Shown: one piece after another, positions 33,742 to 43,671 of the stretch
How positions within the stretch are numbered: position 1 is the first letter of the stretch
Layout: each line of letters opens with the position of its first letter
NCBI RefSeq assembly: GCF_000378045.1
Contig: NZ_KB899092.1
Coordinates: 191,236 to 255,235, forward strand
Direction of reading: 5' to 3'
DNA: 64,000 nucleotides
From: Marinobacterium rhizophilum DSM 18822
GTDB taxonomy: Bacteria > Pseudomonadota > Gammaproteobacteria > Pseudomonadales > Balneatricaceae
Made by a program: the position numbers and the translations under genes
The notes under the pieces: generated by a model
Seen by the model: only the letters and a program-made list of their open reading frames with translations
Told to the model about the DNA's origin: nothing
Database searches by the model: none

Positions 33742-34482
33742 TCAGGTCTCGCTGTCGGTCAGGGCTGCGCGAATGATGTTCTTTTCCTGTTGCTCGATCT
33801 GGCGCAAGGCGTCACTGACATGGCGCACATGGGCCATGGCGGCTTTTTTTGCCCACGGGGCCTGGCGGCTGATGATGGCGTGGTAGATCTGTCGGTGGTG
33901 CTTGTCGATCTGCTGCTTGAAGGCGGTGCGGTGGCTGAGATTCAGTACCGAGGCCTGCACCGAGTACAGCATCAGGTTCTTCAGGCTGTTAAGAATGTGC
34001 ACCAGCACCGGGTTGTGGGCAGCGCTTGCGATGGCGCGGTGGAAGGCGTGGTCCAGGTGGGCATTGGTCAGGGGGTCAGCCGCCTCCATGGCTTCAAAGG
34101 CCTGGGTAATACGGTACTGGTCCTTGTCGGTGGCACGCTGCGCGGCGAGGTAGGCCGCCTGGCCTTCAAGCTGCTCGCGCACTTCGAACAGGTCGTAGAG
34201 TGTGCGGGCATGGCCAAAATACAGGTTCATTAGCGGACCTGTTTCGTCAGGCTCCGTGACAATACTGGCAACGAAGGACCCCTTGCCATGGCGGGTTTCA
34301 ATGATGCCGCGCCCATGCAGTTCGTGCAGGGCTTCGCGAATGATGGCACGGGAAACGCCGAGTTTTGCCGACAGTGCACGTTCAGACGGTATTTTCTGTT
34401 CCGGTGCCAGGGTGCCGTCAAGAATCAGTTCTTCCAGGTGTCGTGCGATCGACTGGGCGATGGGCGGGGCTTTGTTTTCCAT
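33742..34482 (-). CDS. FadR-subfamily GntR regulator of the glycolate island
   Basis: This 246-residue regulator has an N-terminal winged helix (about residues 8-75: IAQSIARHLEELILDGTLAPEQKIPSERALSAKLGVSRAIIREALHELHGRGIIETRHGKGSFVA) and a C-terminal FCD effector domain with the metal-binding histidines in NAHLDHAFHRAIASAAHNPVL and HHRQIYHAI. It resembles GlcC/LldR-type regulators that sense small hydroxyacids; glycolate is a good guess from context. The ATG at 34482 is chosen because the upstream extension overlaps a palindromic operator. It diverges from the TRAP operon. Confidence 0.9.
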   Translation of the reverse strand: MENKAPPIAQSIARHLEELILDGTLAPEQKIPSERALSAKLGVSRAIIREALHELHGRGIIETRHGKGSFVASIVTEPDETGPLMNLYFGHARTLYDLFEVREQLEGQAAYLAAQRATDKDQYRITQAFEAMEAADPLTNAHLDHAFHRAIASAAHNPVLVHILNSLKNLMLYSVQASVLNLSHRTAFKQQIDKHHRQIYHAIISRQAPWAKKAAMAHVRHVSDALRQIEQQEKNIIRAALTDSET

Positions 34483-34490
34483 CTTTTTGT

Positions 34491-34505
34491 ACTGGTTAGA
34501 CCAGT
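34491..34505. promoter_or_regulatory. FadR-type operator 1
   Basis: ACTGGT-TAG-ACCAGT is a perfect palindrome of the TGGTNNNACCA type bound by PdhR/GlcC/LldR-like regulators. It lies eight bases before the regulator start codon and so probably mediates autoregulation. Confidence 0.75.
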
Positions 34506-34599
34506 TCTCCGTAGCGTATGTACAGGACAGCGCAGCATGGCTGCAGCCCGACATACTATCGACTATAGGCCCTGAAGCGTCCATATCGGGGTGAAATAA

Positions 34600-34614
34600 A
34601 CTGGTCAGACCAGT
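34600..34614. promoter_or_regulatory. FadR-type operator 2
   Basis: ACTGGT-CAG-ACCAGT, identical to operator 1 except for the centre, 109 bases away in the divergent region between the regulator and the TRAP operon. Two sites allow control of both transcripts, possibly with looping. Confidence 0.75.
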
Positions 34615-34771
34615 CGTGTATTCGATGGACGTGGCGCCGCGTTACGGCGAATCTCGGTGCCAGCAAGGGGGCATGGCATTTCGAACGAGCCCGAATCCTG
34701 GGTTCAGATCCGTGCCTCACACCCCCGAGCCACATTGACTAATACAATAACAAGACATCTGGAGACATCCG

Positions 34772-35893
34772 ATGATCAACCCGTACACCAAGACCGATAC
34801 GTCCACACCGCGCCGGCGCGGATTTCTGAAATCTATCGCTTTGGCATCCGCCGCCCTGGTGGGCACGACCCTGTTGGCACCGGCCCAGGCCTCTGCTGCG
34901 CAGACCTGGAAAGTGCAGTCCGTATGGGATGCGGGCACCGTTGGGTATGACCTGTTTGAACAATGGGCCGGCGAGATGGAGGAAAAGACCGGTGGCGAGC
35001 TGAAGATCAAGCCGTTTCCGGCCAAATCTGTTGCGGCAGATAATAATGCCTTGTTCGATGCGGTGCGTAACAACGTGCTGCAGGGTATGAACCCGTTCAC
35101 TATTTACTGGTCCGGCAAGATCCCTGCCTCAGTATTCCTGACCTCGTACCCGGCAGGCCCCGATCAGCCCGCGCAGTGGGACACCATGTTCTACAGCATG
35201 GGCATGCTGGAAAAAACCCGTGAGATCTACAAGAAATTCGGCCTCTTCTATGTCGGCCCCATTCAGCATGACGCCAACATCATCCATTCCAAGAAGGCGG
35301 TTAAATCCCTGGATGACCTCAAGGGCATGAAGATTCGTCTGCCAGGCGGCATGGTGGCGGAAGTCTTTGGCAAGTTTGGCGTATCCAGCGTCAGCCTGCC
35401 GGGATCGGATATTTTTCCGGCGCTGGAGAAAGGCACCATAGACGCAGCGGACTATGTAGGCCCTGCGGTTAACTATGAACTGGGCTTTTCACAGGTGACC
35501 GATACCATCCTGATGGGGCCTCCGGGCGTCATGTCGATCTACCAGCCGGTGGATTTGATGGACCTTACCGTTAACCTGCGTTCCTGGAACAAGCTCTCAC
35601 CCAAGGTGCAGAAAATTGTCGAGGATGAGGTACGCAACTACTCGCAGCGCCACTACCTGACCATCCAGAAGCGCAATATTGCGGCCATGGAAAAGTTCAA
35701 GGCTGATGGCACCTCTGTATCGCGTCTGTCACAGGCGGATGTACAGGCGTTTCGCCAGGCTGCGCTTCCCATCTGGTTCAACTGGGCTAACAAGGATGCG
35801 GATGCCCGGGCGATCTTTGACATCCAGCTCGATTACATGATGAACGATACCGTCGGCTACATCACTCCCGATGACATCAAGGGTCTGAAGTAA
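34772..35893 (+). CDS. TRAP transporter substrate-binding protein, Tat-exported
   Basis: This 373-residue DctP-family periplasmic binding protein has the twin-arginine signal TPRRRGFLKSIALASAALVGTTLLAPAQASA (cleavage near residue 43), so it folds before export. The mature part matches the TakP-like branch (TWKVQSVWDAGTVGYDLFEQWAGEMEEKTGG...GMKIRLPGGMVAEVFGKFGVSSVSLPGSDIFPALEKGTIDAADYVGP). TakP-like proteins often bind 2-oxo or 2-hydroxy monocarboxylates; with glcDEF and gcl here, glycolate or glyoxylate is likely. First gene of the plus-strand operon, with a GGAG ribosome site. Confidence 0.9.
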   Translation: MINPYTKTDTSTPRRRGFLKSIALASAALVGTTLLAPAQASAAQTWKVQSVWDAGTVGYDLFEQWAGEMEEKTGGELKIKPFPAKSVAADNNALFDAVRNNVLQGMNPFTIYWSGKIPASVFLTSYPAGPDQPAQWDTMFYSMGMLEKTREIYKKFGLFYVGPIQHDANIIHSKKAVKSLDDLKGMKIRLPGGMVAEVFGKFGVSSVSLPGSDIFPALEKGTIDAADYVGPAVNYELGFSQVTDTILMGPPGVMSIYQPVDLMDLTVNLRSWNKLSPKVQKIVEDEVRNYSQRHYLTIQKRNIAAMEKFKADGTSVSRLSQADVQAFRQAALPIWFNWANKDADARAIFDIQLDYMMNDTVGYITPDDIKGLK

Positions 35894-35958
35894 CAAAGCG
35901 GGCTGAATACGGGGGAGGGCTGCCGGCCCTCCCTGTTCATTATGCGAGGTAGTAGGTC

Positions 35959-36660
35959 ATGTCTGATTTAGAAGGCTTTGGTTTCGTCATGCCGCACTGG
36001 TTTTACTGGGGCTGGCTGGCGGTTATGCCGCTGATCATGATTGCGCTGGATCGGCGGGAAGTGAAAAAAAGGGGGGCGCTTGCATCCTCGACGACACCGG
36101 AAAGCGAACTCAAGGCCGATGACGATCCCGTAATCAAATACCATTTTAAAGGCAATCGCCTGACCCGGATCATCGACTGGACGAGCGAGAAATCCGGTGT
36201 TTTCGTGTCTTTCTGGACGGTAAACGCGGTCTGCTTTTACTTTTTCGAAGTCATCATGCGCTATGTGTTCAACATGCCGACGGTCTGGGTGCATGAGGCC
36301 AGCTTCCTGTTGCTGGGCATGCAGTACCTGCTGGCGGGCGGTTTCGCACTGTTGCACGGATCCCACGTGCGGGTGGATGTCATGTACAACTTCCTGCCGG
36401 AACGCGGACGTGTCGGCATGGATATCTTTACGTCCATGTTCTTTTTCATCTTCGCGCTGGCCCTGGTCTGGACGTCCTGGACCTTTTTTGCCGATGCCTA
36501 CGCCATGCATGAAACCACGGTGGAAACCTGGGGCATCCAGTACTGGCCGGTCAAGGCCGTCATGCTGCTCGGCGCCGTGCTGATTCTGCTGGCCGGGATC
36601 TCGAAACTGATTAAGGACATTGCGCTGTTCGTCCTTATGGGACGGGGGAAAAACACGTGA
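35959..36660 (+). CDS. TRAP transporter small permease (DctQ type)
   Basis: This 233-residue membrane protein has an extra N-terminal membrane segment (about residues 10-24) and a charged loop before the core four-helix DctQ domain. The core holds the motifs FEVIMRYVFNMPTVWVHEASFLLLGMQYLLAGGFALLHGSHVRVDVMYNFLPERGR. The extension is longer than in simple DctQ proteins but usual for the TakQ-like branch. The stop overlaps the start of the large permease. Confidence 0.9.
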   Translation: MSDLEGFGFVMPHWFYWGWLAVMPLIMIALDRREVKKRGALASSTTPESELKADDDPVIKYHFKGNRLTRIIDWTSEKSGVFVSFWTVNAVCFYFFEVIMRYVFNMPTVWVHEASFLLLGMQYLLAGGFALLHGSHVRVDVMYNFLPERGRVGMDIFTSMFFFIFALALVWTSWTFFADAYAMHETTVETWGIQYWPVKAVMLLGAVLILLAGISKLIKDIALFVLMGRGKNT

Positions 36661-38210
36661 ATACAAAAGTGATGCAAGCAAACCTGAGCCCCCCCCGGTT
36701 GGGAGGTTCGGTCATCGGTAACCTGGGTACCGGGCTGATGATTCTGGCCACGCTGGCCATGGCATTGATCATCGGTGTCGAAGTGATCAATACGCTGTTC
36801 TACGACCCCTATGAAGAGGAGTATTTTCTGTTCCGCCTGGCCGGCAGCCTGGAGAATGTGGCCATCGGGCCGCTGACCTACCTGATGTTCGGTTCTCTGC
36901 TGGTGGCGCTGATGATGGGGCTGCCGCTGACCTTCGTCACCGGCGGTCTGGGGGTGATGTTTATCTACCTGGTGGGGGACTCCACCATGCTGAACATCAT
37001 TCCGGGGCGCATTTTCCCCATGATGACCAACTCGGATCTGGCCGCCATACCGCTGTTCATCTTCATGGCGTCGATGCTGGAACGCGCGGGTCTTATCGAG
37101 GAAATGTTCAACGTCGTCTACAAATGGATGGGTGGCCTGAGTGGCGGACTTGCGACGGCCACGATTCTGGCGTCGACGATCCTGGCAGCGATGGTGGGTG
37201 TTATCGGCGCCGCCGTGGTGACCATGGGCATTATCGCCCTGCCGGCCATGCTCAAACGTGGCTATGACCATCAGATTGCGCTGGGCTCCATCATGGCCGG
37301 TGGCACCCTGGGCATTCTGATACCACCGTCGATCCTGGCGATCCTCTATGCGGTGGTGGCACAGCAGTCGGTGGGCGAACTCTACCTCGGGTCCATCATT
37401 CCGGGGCTGATGCTATCAGGCATGTATATCGCCTATGTACTGATCCGCACCAAGCTTAACCCCACGCTGGGGCCGCCGGTGCCGATGGAAGAACGCATCT
37501 CCTTCGGGCAGAAGTTGATGCTGCTCAAGGATCTGGTCGCACCGCTGGTGCTGGTGATGCTGGTGCTTGGCCTGCTGTTTGGCGGTATCGCCACGCCGGT
37601 GGAAGCGGCCGGGATCGGATCTTTCGGTGCCATGCTGGTGGCGATGAAGCACGGTGCCTTCTCGGTGGAAGCACTCAAGGACGCGTCAGTCACCACCGCC
37701 AAGGCATCCGCCATGGTGCTGTGGATCATGTTTGGCGCCTCTGTGTTCGTCGGCTTTTACATCCTGCAGGGTGGCCAGGAATTCATTACCCAGTCGATCC
37801 TGTCCACGGGCATGTCGGCCTACGGCATCCTGTTCCTGCTGATGATCCTGCTGGTCGTGCTGGGCATGTTCCTCGACTGGGTTGGTATCCTGCTGCTGGC
37901 AGTACCCATCTTCATCCCGATCGTGCAGGCACTGCAGTTTGATGGTCTGTTCGGGCTGCCGGGTGTCGCCGGAGAAGACGTGGTGCTCTGGTTCGGTGTG
38001 CTCTATCTGGTGAACATGCAGATGTCGTTTCTCAGCCCGCCTTTCGGCTACGCGCTGTTCTATATCCGCGGCGTCTGTCCGCCGGAAATCACCATGGCTA
38101 CGATCTTCAAGTCATCCCTGGTGTTCCTGGCACTGCAGGCCCTGGGCTTGATGATCTGCGTGCTGATGCCAAGTGTGGTGACCTGGCTGCCAAACCTGGT
38201 CTATGGCTAG
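36657..38210 (+). CDS. TRAP transporter large permease (DctM type)
   Basis: This 517-residue DctM-family permease is longer than average (about 430) because of an N-terminal extension and a loop near residues 40-70, again as in the TakM branch. The core motifs PLFIFMASMLERAGLIEEMFNVVYKWMGGLSGGLATATILAST, GTLGILIPPSILAILYAVVAQQSVGELYLGSIIPG and the ending MQMSFLSPPFGYALFYIRGV are typical. It uses the sodium gradient. A small GC hairpin (CGGGCC/GGCCCG, 38222-38244) follows. Confidence 0.92.
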   Translation: MNTKVMQANLSPPRLGGSVIGNLGTGLMILATLAMALIIGVEVINTLFYDPYEEEYFLFRLAGSLENVAIGPLTYLMFGSLLVALMMGLPLTFVTGGLGVMFIYLVGDSTMLNIIPGRIFPMMTNSDLAAIPLFIFMASMLERAGLIEEMFNVVYKWMGGLSGGLATATILASTILAAMVGVIGAAVVTMGIIALPAMLKRGYDHQIALGSIMAGGTLGILIPPSILAILYAVVAQQSVGELYLGSIIPGLMLSGMYIAYVLIRTKLNPTLGPPVPMEERISFGQKLMLLKDLVAPLVLVMLVLGLLFGGIATPVEAAGIGSFGAMLVAMKHGAFSVEALKDASVTTAKASAMVLWIMFGASVFVGFYILQGGQEFITQSILSTGMSAYGILFLLMILLVVLGMFLDWVGILLLAVPIFIPIVQALQFDGLFGLPGVAGEDVVLWFGVLYLVNMQMSFLSPPFGYALFYIRGVCPPEITMATIFKSSLVFLALQALGLMICVLMPSVVTWLPNLVYG

Positions 38211-38348
38211 ACCCTCTAATCCGGGCCGTCCGGCGGATGGCCCGCTCAACGACTAAGCCCGCTCAGGGATCGAGAACTTTTTCACGGGACTGGTATGCCG
38301 GCGACGGGGGCATCCTGTCGCCGGTCACAACCAAAGCGAGTAGAAATA

Positions 38349-40565
38349 ATGACCAACAGAATCAAAACCGGTGGGCTCAAGATATCGGCCGACCTCTATG
38401 CGCTGGTTGCCAATGAAATTACGCCCGGCACCGGTATAGACCCTGAGTATTTCTGGTCCGGGTTCGAGACCCTGCTGGATGACCTGGGGCCGGTAAACCG
38501 CCGTTTGCTGGATCGACGTGACAGCCTGCAGCAGCAGATTGACGACTGGCACCGCAGTTATCGCACTCGGCATGGCAACGGGCCTATCGACCCGGTGCAG
38601 TATCAGGCCTTTCTGACAGATATCGGTTACCTGGTTCCCGAAGGTGATCCCTTCGAGATTGAAACGCGCAATGTCGATGAGGAGATCGCCCTTATCGCCG
38701 GTCCGCAACTGGTGGTGCCGGTCAACAATCCCCGCTTTGCCCTCAACGCCGCCAATGCGCGCTGGGGCAGCCTGTATGACGCGCTCTATGGTACCGATGT
38801 CATTGATGCAGGTGAGGGCGGCGAAAAAGGTACACGCTTCAATCCGGTGCGCGCGGCGCGTGTAATCGCCTGGGCAGCGGACTTTCTGGATCAGGCGGTA
38901 CCCCTGGCCAGTGGCAGCCATGCGCTGGTGCTGAGCTATAGCCTGGTGGAGAGCGCGGGCAGCACTCGCCTGGCGGTTAGGCTGGGCAACGGTGAGACAA
39001 CGGCACTGAAAGACCCGCAGCAGTTCGTCGGGTTTGGGACCGAATCCCAGGGCACGGGGCAAACGCTATTGCTGCGCAACCATGGCCTGCATATCGAGCT
39101 GCAGCTGGATCGTGAACACCCGGTGGGCGCGCTGTCGGCGTCGGGCCTGAAGGATGTGGTGCTTGAGTCTGCACTGAGCACCATCATGGATTGTGAAGAC
39201 TCGGTGGCGGCGGTGGACGGGCCTGACAAGGTGCAGGTCTATCGCAGCTGGCTGGGGCTGATGCAGGGCACTCTGCAGGAAACCTTTACCAAGGGCGAGC
39301 AGCAGATAACGCGGCGCCTGAACGGCGATCGCCACTACAGCACGCCGACGGGGGAGCCTCTGTGTCTGCACGGGCGCAGCCTGTTGCTTGTGCGCAATGT
39401 CGGCCACCTGATGACCACCGATGCGGTTCTGGATCGGGACAACCAGCCGGTGCCGGAGGGCTTTCTCGATGCGGTGATTACGAGCCTTTGCGCGTTGCAT
39501 GATCTTCAGGGCACCAACGCAGGGCGTAACAGCCGCGCAGGCAGCCTCTATATCGTCAAGCCAAAGATGCACGGGCCCGAAGAGGCCGCGCTGACGAATG
39601 AGCTGTTCACGCAGGTGGAACAGCTGCTGGGACTGGCACCGAATACGCTAAAAGTGGGTGTCATGGATGAAGAACGTCGTACCTCGGCGAACCTGGCCGA
39701 GTGTATTCGGGCGGTGCGCGAGCGGCTGTTCTTCATCAATACCGGCTTTCTGGATCGCACCGGTGACGAGATTCACACCTGCATGCAGGCGGGTCCGGTT
39801 CTGCCCAAGGATGCCATCAAGGCGCAGCCCTGGATCAGTGCCTACGAGGACCGCAATGTCGATATCGGGCTGGCCTGCGGCTTGCGCGGCCGTGCCCAGA
39901 TCGGCAAGGGCATGTGGGCCATGCCGGATGAGATGAAGCAGATGATCGAGGCCAAGATCGCCCATCCAGAGGCGGGCGCGAGCTGCGCCTGGGTGCCGTC
40001 ACCCACGGCTGCAACCTTGCACGTCACGCACTATCACCGTGTCAATGTGGCGCAGCGTCAGGCGGCGCTGGAAGGGAGCAACCGGGCAACACTCGCAACG
40101 CTGCTGAACCCGCCGCTGCTGGAGGGCACGCGCCTAAATGCTGAACAGGTACAGGCGGAAGTAGACAATAATGTACAGGGGATCCTGGGCTACGTGGTGC
40201 GCTGGATCGATCAGGGTATCGGTTGCTCCAAGGTACCGGATATTCACAACATCGGACTGATGGAGGATCGCGCCACGCTGCGCATATCGAGCCAGCATCT
40301 GGCCAACTGGCTGTTGCATGGCATCTGCACCGACGATCAGGTGATGGATACACTGCGCCGCATGGCCGTGGTGGTGGACGCGCAGAATGCGGCGGATCCG
40401 GCCTATCGGCGCATGGTGCCGGAACTGGAACACAGTGTGGCGTTTCAAGCGGCCTGCGACCTGATTTTTAAGGGTTGTGAACAGCCCAGTGGTTATACCG
40501 AGCCGCTGCTGCATCAGCGTCGGCGCGAAAAGAAGGCATTGCAGCTGATGCAACAGGCGGGCTGA
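38349..40565 (+). CDS. glcB: Malate synthase G
   Basis: This 738-residue single-chain enzyme condenses glyoxylate and acetyl-CoA to malate. The G isoform is clear from length and DPxEFW-like start ([30 protein letters not shown]). Catalytic segments: [60 protein letters not shown] and [24 protein letters not shown] used the ATG at 38349, matching the family N-terminus; an upstream in-frame start is out of register with it. Located between the transporter and glcG, it gives a second exit for glyoxylate beside Gcl. Confidence 0.96.
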   Translation: MTNRIKTGGLKISADLYALVANEITPGTGIDPEYFWSGFETLLDDLGPVNRRLLDRRDSLQQQIDDWHRSYRTRHGNGPIDPVQYQAFLTDIGYLVPEGDPFEIETRNVDEEIALIAGPQLVVPVNNPRFALNAANARWGSLYDALYGTDVIDAGEGGEKGTRFNPVRAARVIAWAADFLDQAVPLASGSHALVLSYSLVESAGSTRLAVRLGNGETTALKDPQQFVGFGTESQGTGQTLLLRNHGLHIELQLDREHPVGALSASGLKDVVLESALSTIMDCEDSVAAVDGPDKVQVYRSWLGLMQGTLQETFTKGEQQITRRLNGDRHYSTPTGEPLCLHGRSLLLVRNVGHLMTTDAVLDRDNQPVPEGFLDAVITSLCALHDLQGTNAGRNSRAGSLYIVKPKMHGPEEAALTNELFTQVEQLLGLAPNTLKVGVMDEERRTSANLAECIRAVRERLFFINTGFLDRTGDEIHTCMQAGPVLPKDAIKAQPWISAYEDRNVDIGLACGLRGRAQIGKGMWAMPDEMKQMIEAKIAHPEAGASCAWVPSPTAATLHVTHYHRVNVAQRQAALEGSNRATLATLLNPPLLEGTRLNAEQVQAEVDNNVQGILGYVVRWIDQGIGCSKVPDIHNIGLMEDRATLRISSQHLANWLLHGICTDDQVMDTLRRMAVVVDAQNAADPAYRRMVPELEHSVAFQAACDLIFKGCEQPSGYTEPLLHQRRREKKALQLMQQAG

Positions 40566-40654
40566 CTTTATCGCGCGATCGACGCGTACCTGACAGCGGC
40601 TGCACGCGGGGAACGCCCGCGTTTCGCTACGTTTATTTTTATAGGAGCTATACC

Positions 40655-41080
40655 ATGTTAACCATCAATCGACTCGATCAGGCCGATGCGCGCCTTCTTA
40701 TCGCAGGCGCCACAGCACGGGCCACTGAAATAGGTGTGCCCATGTGCATCGCCATTACCGATGAGTCCGGCAACCTGCTGGCATTTGAACGCATGGACGG
40801 TGGCAAGGTCACCAGTATTACCATCGCCCAGGACAAGTCTTTCACTGCCAGTGCGGCGCGCAAGGCGACCCACGAATATAACGCCGCCTGTGTGCCGGGC
40901 AATCTGGTGTTCGGCATTCACACCGCGCTCGGCGGCCGCCTCTGTGTGGTGGGCGGTGGCCTGCCTGTTATGATCGATGGTGAGGTTGTTGGCGGCATCG
41001 GTTTGAGTTCCGGCACGCCCGCCCAGGACATGGACTGTGCCCAGGCCGGCATCGACTATTTTCTTAAAAGTCGATCCTGA
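40655..41080 (+). CDS. glcG: GlcG/HbpS-like protein
   Basis: This 141-residue GlcG family protein (PF03928) has the typical TARATEIGVPMCIAITDESGNLLAFERMDGGKVTSITIAQDKSFTASAARKATHEY and VVGGGLPVMIDGEVVGGIGLSSGTPAQD. It is a companion of glycolate genes whose biochemical role is not settled; related HbpS binds heme. A GGAG ribosome site precedes the ATG, and it sits between glcB and glcD, whereas E. coli has glcDEFGB. Confidence 0.9.
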   Translation: MLTINRLDQADARLLIAGATARATEIGVPMCIAITDESGNLLAFERMDGGKVTSITIAQDKSFTASAARKATHEYNAACVPGNLVFGIHTALGGRLCVVGGGLPVMIDGEVVGGIGLSSGTPAQDMDCAQAGIDYFLKSRS

Positions 41081-41118
41081 GGCAGCACTACCATCCATAG
41101 CAGAAGTGGAGCGCTCTC

Positions 41119-42591
41119 ATGACTGACCAAGACAAACCTGGCAAGGCCCAGTTGGCCGAGATGTTTCGGGATTTCATTGACGCCGAATATGTCATTGTCG
41201 ATGAAGAAACCCTGCGCCCGTACGAGTGCGATGGCCTTTCGATGTACTGCGAAATGCCGCTCATCGTGGTTTTGCCTGAAACCGTCCAGCAGGTGCAGCG
41301 GGTACTGCGTATCTGCCACCAGTATTCGATTCCGGTGGTGGCGCGCGGCGCCGGCACCGGGCTCTGTGCCGGTGCCATGCCCCACGCCGAGGGCGTGGTG
41401 CTTTCGCTGGCCAAGTTCAATCGCATTCTGTCGATCGACCCGCTGGCACGCAGCGCGCGGGTACAGCCGGGGGTGCGCAATCTGGCCATTACGGAAGCGG
41501 CTGCCGAGCATGGGCTCTATTACGGGCCTGATCCGTCTTCCCAGATTGCCTGCACCATTGGCGGCAATGTGGCGGAGAATTCTGGCGGCGTGCACTGCCT
41601 GAAGTATGGCCTTACGGTGCACAACATTTTGAGTGTCGAGATGCTCAGTGTTGAGGGCGAGAAGCTCATTATCGGCAGCCAGGGCCTGGACAGCTGCGGC
41701 ATGGACCTGCTGGCGCTGATAACCGGTTCCGAAGGTTTGCTGGGCATTGTGACGGAAGTCACCGTCAAGCTGTTGCCCCAGCCTGAAAAGGCCCAGGTGG
41801 TGATGGCGGCGTTTGACAGCGTACAACAGGCGGGCGACGCCGTGGGCGGCATCATTTCCCGCGGCATTATTCCCGCCGGGCTGGAAATGATGGATACCCA
41901 TGCCATCCGTGCGGCAGAAGATTTCGCCAAGGCGGGTTATCCCAGGGACGCCCAGGCTTTGTTGTTATGCGAAGTCGATGGTACCGCCGAGGAAGTACAG
42001 GAACATATCACCCAGGTCGAAGGGCTGTTTGCCACCTTTGGTGCCACCTCGGTACGCACCTCGCAAAGCGAGGCCGAACGCGCCCTGTTGTGGAAAGGAC
42101 GCAAGTCGGCGTTCCCGGCGGTGGGGCGTATCTCACCTGATTACTACTGCATGGACGGTACCATTCCTCGAGGCCAGCTGGCCCATGTACTGACCGAGAT
42201 GCAGCGCATGTCCGACGAATACCAGTTGCGCGTCGCCAATGTATTTCATGCCGGCGACGGCAACCTGCATCCATTAATCCTGTTTGATGCGAACGTGCCG
42301 GGCGAGTTTGAGAAGACGGAGGAATTCGGCGCCCGCATTCTTGAACTCTGTGTCGAAGTGGGTGGTTGCATCACCGGTGAACATGGCGTGGGCATCGAAA
42401 AGATTCGCCAGATGCCGATCCAGTTCAATGAACAGGAGCTGGTTCAGTTCAATGCCATCAAGGATGCCTTTGATCCGGCCGGCACGCTGAATCCCGGCAA
42501 GGGCGTGCCGACATTGCGCCACTGCCAGGAGCACCGGGCACTTGAGACAAAGCCCGCGCCCGCATCCATGACCACAAAGGGAGCAGCCTGA
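41119..42591 (+). CDS. glcD: Glycolate oxidase subunit GlcD (FAD-binding)
   Basis: This 490-residue flavoprotein of the vanillyl-alcohol-oxidase fold has the FAD-binding PVVARGAGTGLCAGAMPHAEGVVLSLAKFNRI, IGGNVAENSGGVHCLKYGLT and the C-terminal FHAGDGNLHPLILFD...GGCITGEHGVGIEKI. It oxidises glycolate to glyoxylate with GlcE and GlcF and passes electrons to the membrane quinone pool. The gene starts 38 bases after glcG; glcE begins one base after its stop, so translation is coupled. Confidence 0.95.
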   Translation: MTDQDKPGKAQLAEMFRDFIDAEYVIVDEETLRPYECDGLSMYCEMPLIVVLPETVQQVQRVLRICHQYSIPVVARGAGTGLCAGAMPHAEGVVLSLAKFNRILSIDPLARSARVQPGVRNLAITEAAAEHGLYYGPDPSSQIACTIGGNVAENSGGVHCLKYGLTVHNILSVEMLSVEGEKLIIGSQGLDSCGMDLLALITGSEGLLGIVTEVTVKLLPQPEKAQVVMAAFDSVQQAGDAVGGIISRGIIPAGLEMMDTHAIRAAEDFAKAGYPRDAQALLLCEVDGTAEEVQEHITQVEGLFATFGATSVRTSQSEAERALLWKGRKSAFPAVGRISPDYYCMDGTIPRGQLAHVLTEMQRMSDEYQLRVANVFHAGDGNLHPLILFDANVPGEFEKTEEFGARILELCVEVGGCITGEHGVGIEKIRQMPIQFNEQELVQFNAIKDAFDPAGTLNPGKGVPTLRHCQEHRALETKPAPASMTTKGAA

Positions 42592-42592
42592 T

Positions 42593-43657
42593 ATGGCGGA
42601 TATAGCCAAACGCCTGCAGGAACAGATTCTGTCTGCGCGCGATGCAGGCACAAAACTGAATATCATCGGCGGCAACAGCAAGTCCTTCATGGGACGCGTT
42701 TCCAGCGGTGAACCGCTTATGGTGGCGGGTCACAGCGGTATTGTCAGCTATCAGCCGGTGGAGCTGGTACTTACGGCCCGGGCCGGTACGCCGCTGACCG
42801 AACTGGTGGCGGCGCTGGATGAACAGGGTCAGATGCTGTCCTTTGAGCCGCCACGCTTTAGCAACGAATCGACCCTGGGGGGCACCCTGGCCTGTAATCA
42901 GTCGGGACCAGGCCGGCCCTGGTGGAGTTCGGTGCGTGACCAGGTGCTGGGTATTCGGTTGCTGAATGGCCGTGGCGAACATCTGCGCTTCGGCGGGCAG
43001 GTGATGAAAAACGTCGCGGGCTACGATGTCTCCAGGCTGCAGGCCGGCGCCATGGGCAGTCTGGGCCTGATCACCGAAGTGAGTCTAAAGGTGCTGCCCA
43101 AGCCTGCGGTAACGCGCACTCTGGTGTTCGATATGCCGCTCAATGAAGCATTGGGGCTGATGAACCGGCGCGCCGCCGAGCCCAAGCCGTTGTCGGCGGC
43201 CTGCTGGCTCGATAACCGTCTCTACCTGCGCCTCAGCGGTGCACAGGCGGCGGTGGATGCCACTGTGCGGCAATGGCAGGGGCAGGGGGAACAGCTGGAC
43301 GATGGTGATGCTTTCTGGGCGGCACTGCGCGACCAGGAACTGGCATTTTTCGACGGTGCGGCGCCGCTGTGGCGCTTTTCGGTGAACCCGACCGCAGCCA
43401 ACCCTGCGCTTGAGGGTGACTGGCTGCTCGACTGGGGCGGCGCCCAGCGCTGGTATCGCGGCGATGCGTCGATGGCACAGATGCAGGAGCTGGCGGAGGC
43501 GGCGGGTGGCCAGGTCAGCCTGTTCCGCGGCGGCGATCGGCAGGGGGAGGTCATGCATGCACAGTCCCCGGTGCTCCAAACCCTTCAACAGCGACTCAAG
43601 CAGTCTTTCGATCCGGATGGCGTTTTCAATCCCGGTCGTCTGTATAGCTGGATGTAA
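42593..43657 (+). CDS. glcE: Glycolate oxidase subunit GlcE (FAD-binding)
   Basis: This 354-residue second flavin subunit is shorter than GlcD. It has LNIIGGNSKSFMG, TARAGTPLTELVAALDEQGQMLSFEPPRFSNESTLGGTLACNQSGPGRPWWSSVRDQVLGIRLLNGRGEHLRFGGQVMKNVAGYDVSRLQAGAMGSLGLITEVSLKVLP and the C-terminal FDPDGVFNPGRLYSWM. It is tightly spaced between glcD and glcF. Confidence 0.95.
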   Translation: MADIAKRLQEQILSARDAGTKLNIIGGNSKSFMGRVSSGEPLMVAGHSGIVSYQPVELVLTARAGTPLTELVAALDEQGQMLSFEPPRFSNESTLGGTLACNQSGPGRPWWSSVRDQVLGIRLLNGRGEHLRFGGQVMKNVAGYDVSRLQAGAMGSLGLITEVSLKVLPKPAVTRTLVFDMPLNEALGLMNRRAAEPKPLSAACWLDNRLYLRLSGAQAAVDATVRQWQGQGEQLDDGDAFWAALRDQELAFFDGAAPLWRFSVNPTAANPALEGDWLLDWGGAQRWYRGDASMAQMQELAEAAGGQVSLFRGGDRQGEVMHAQSPVLQTLQQRLKQSFDPDGVFNPGRLYSWM

Positions 43658-43671
43658 CAGGCAGGTTTGCG

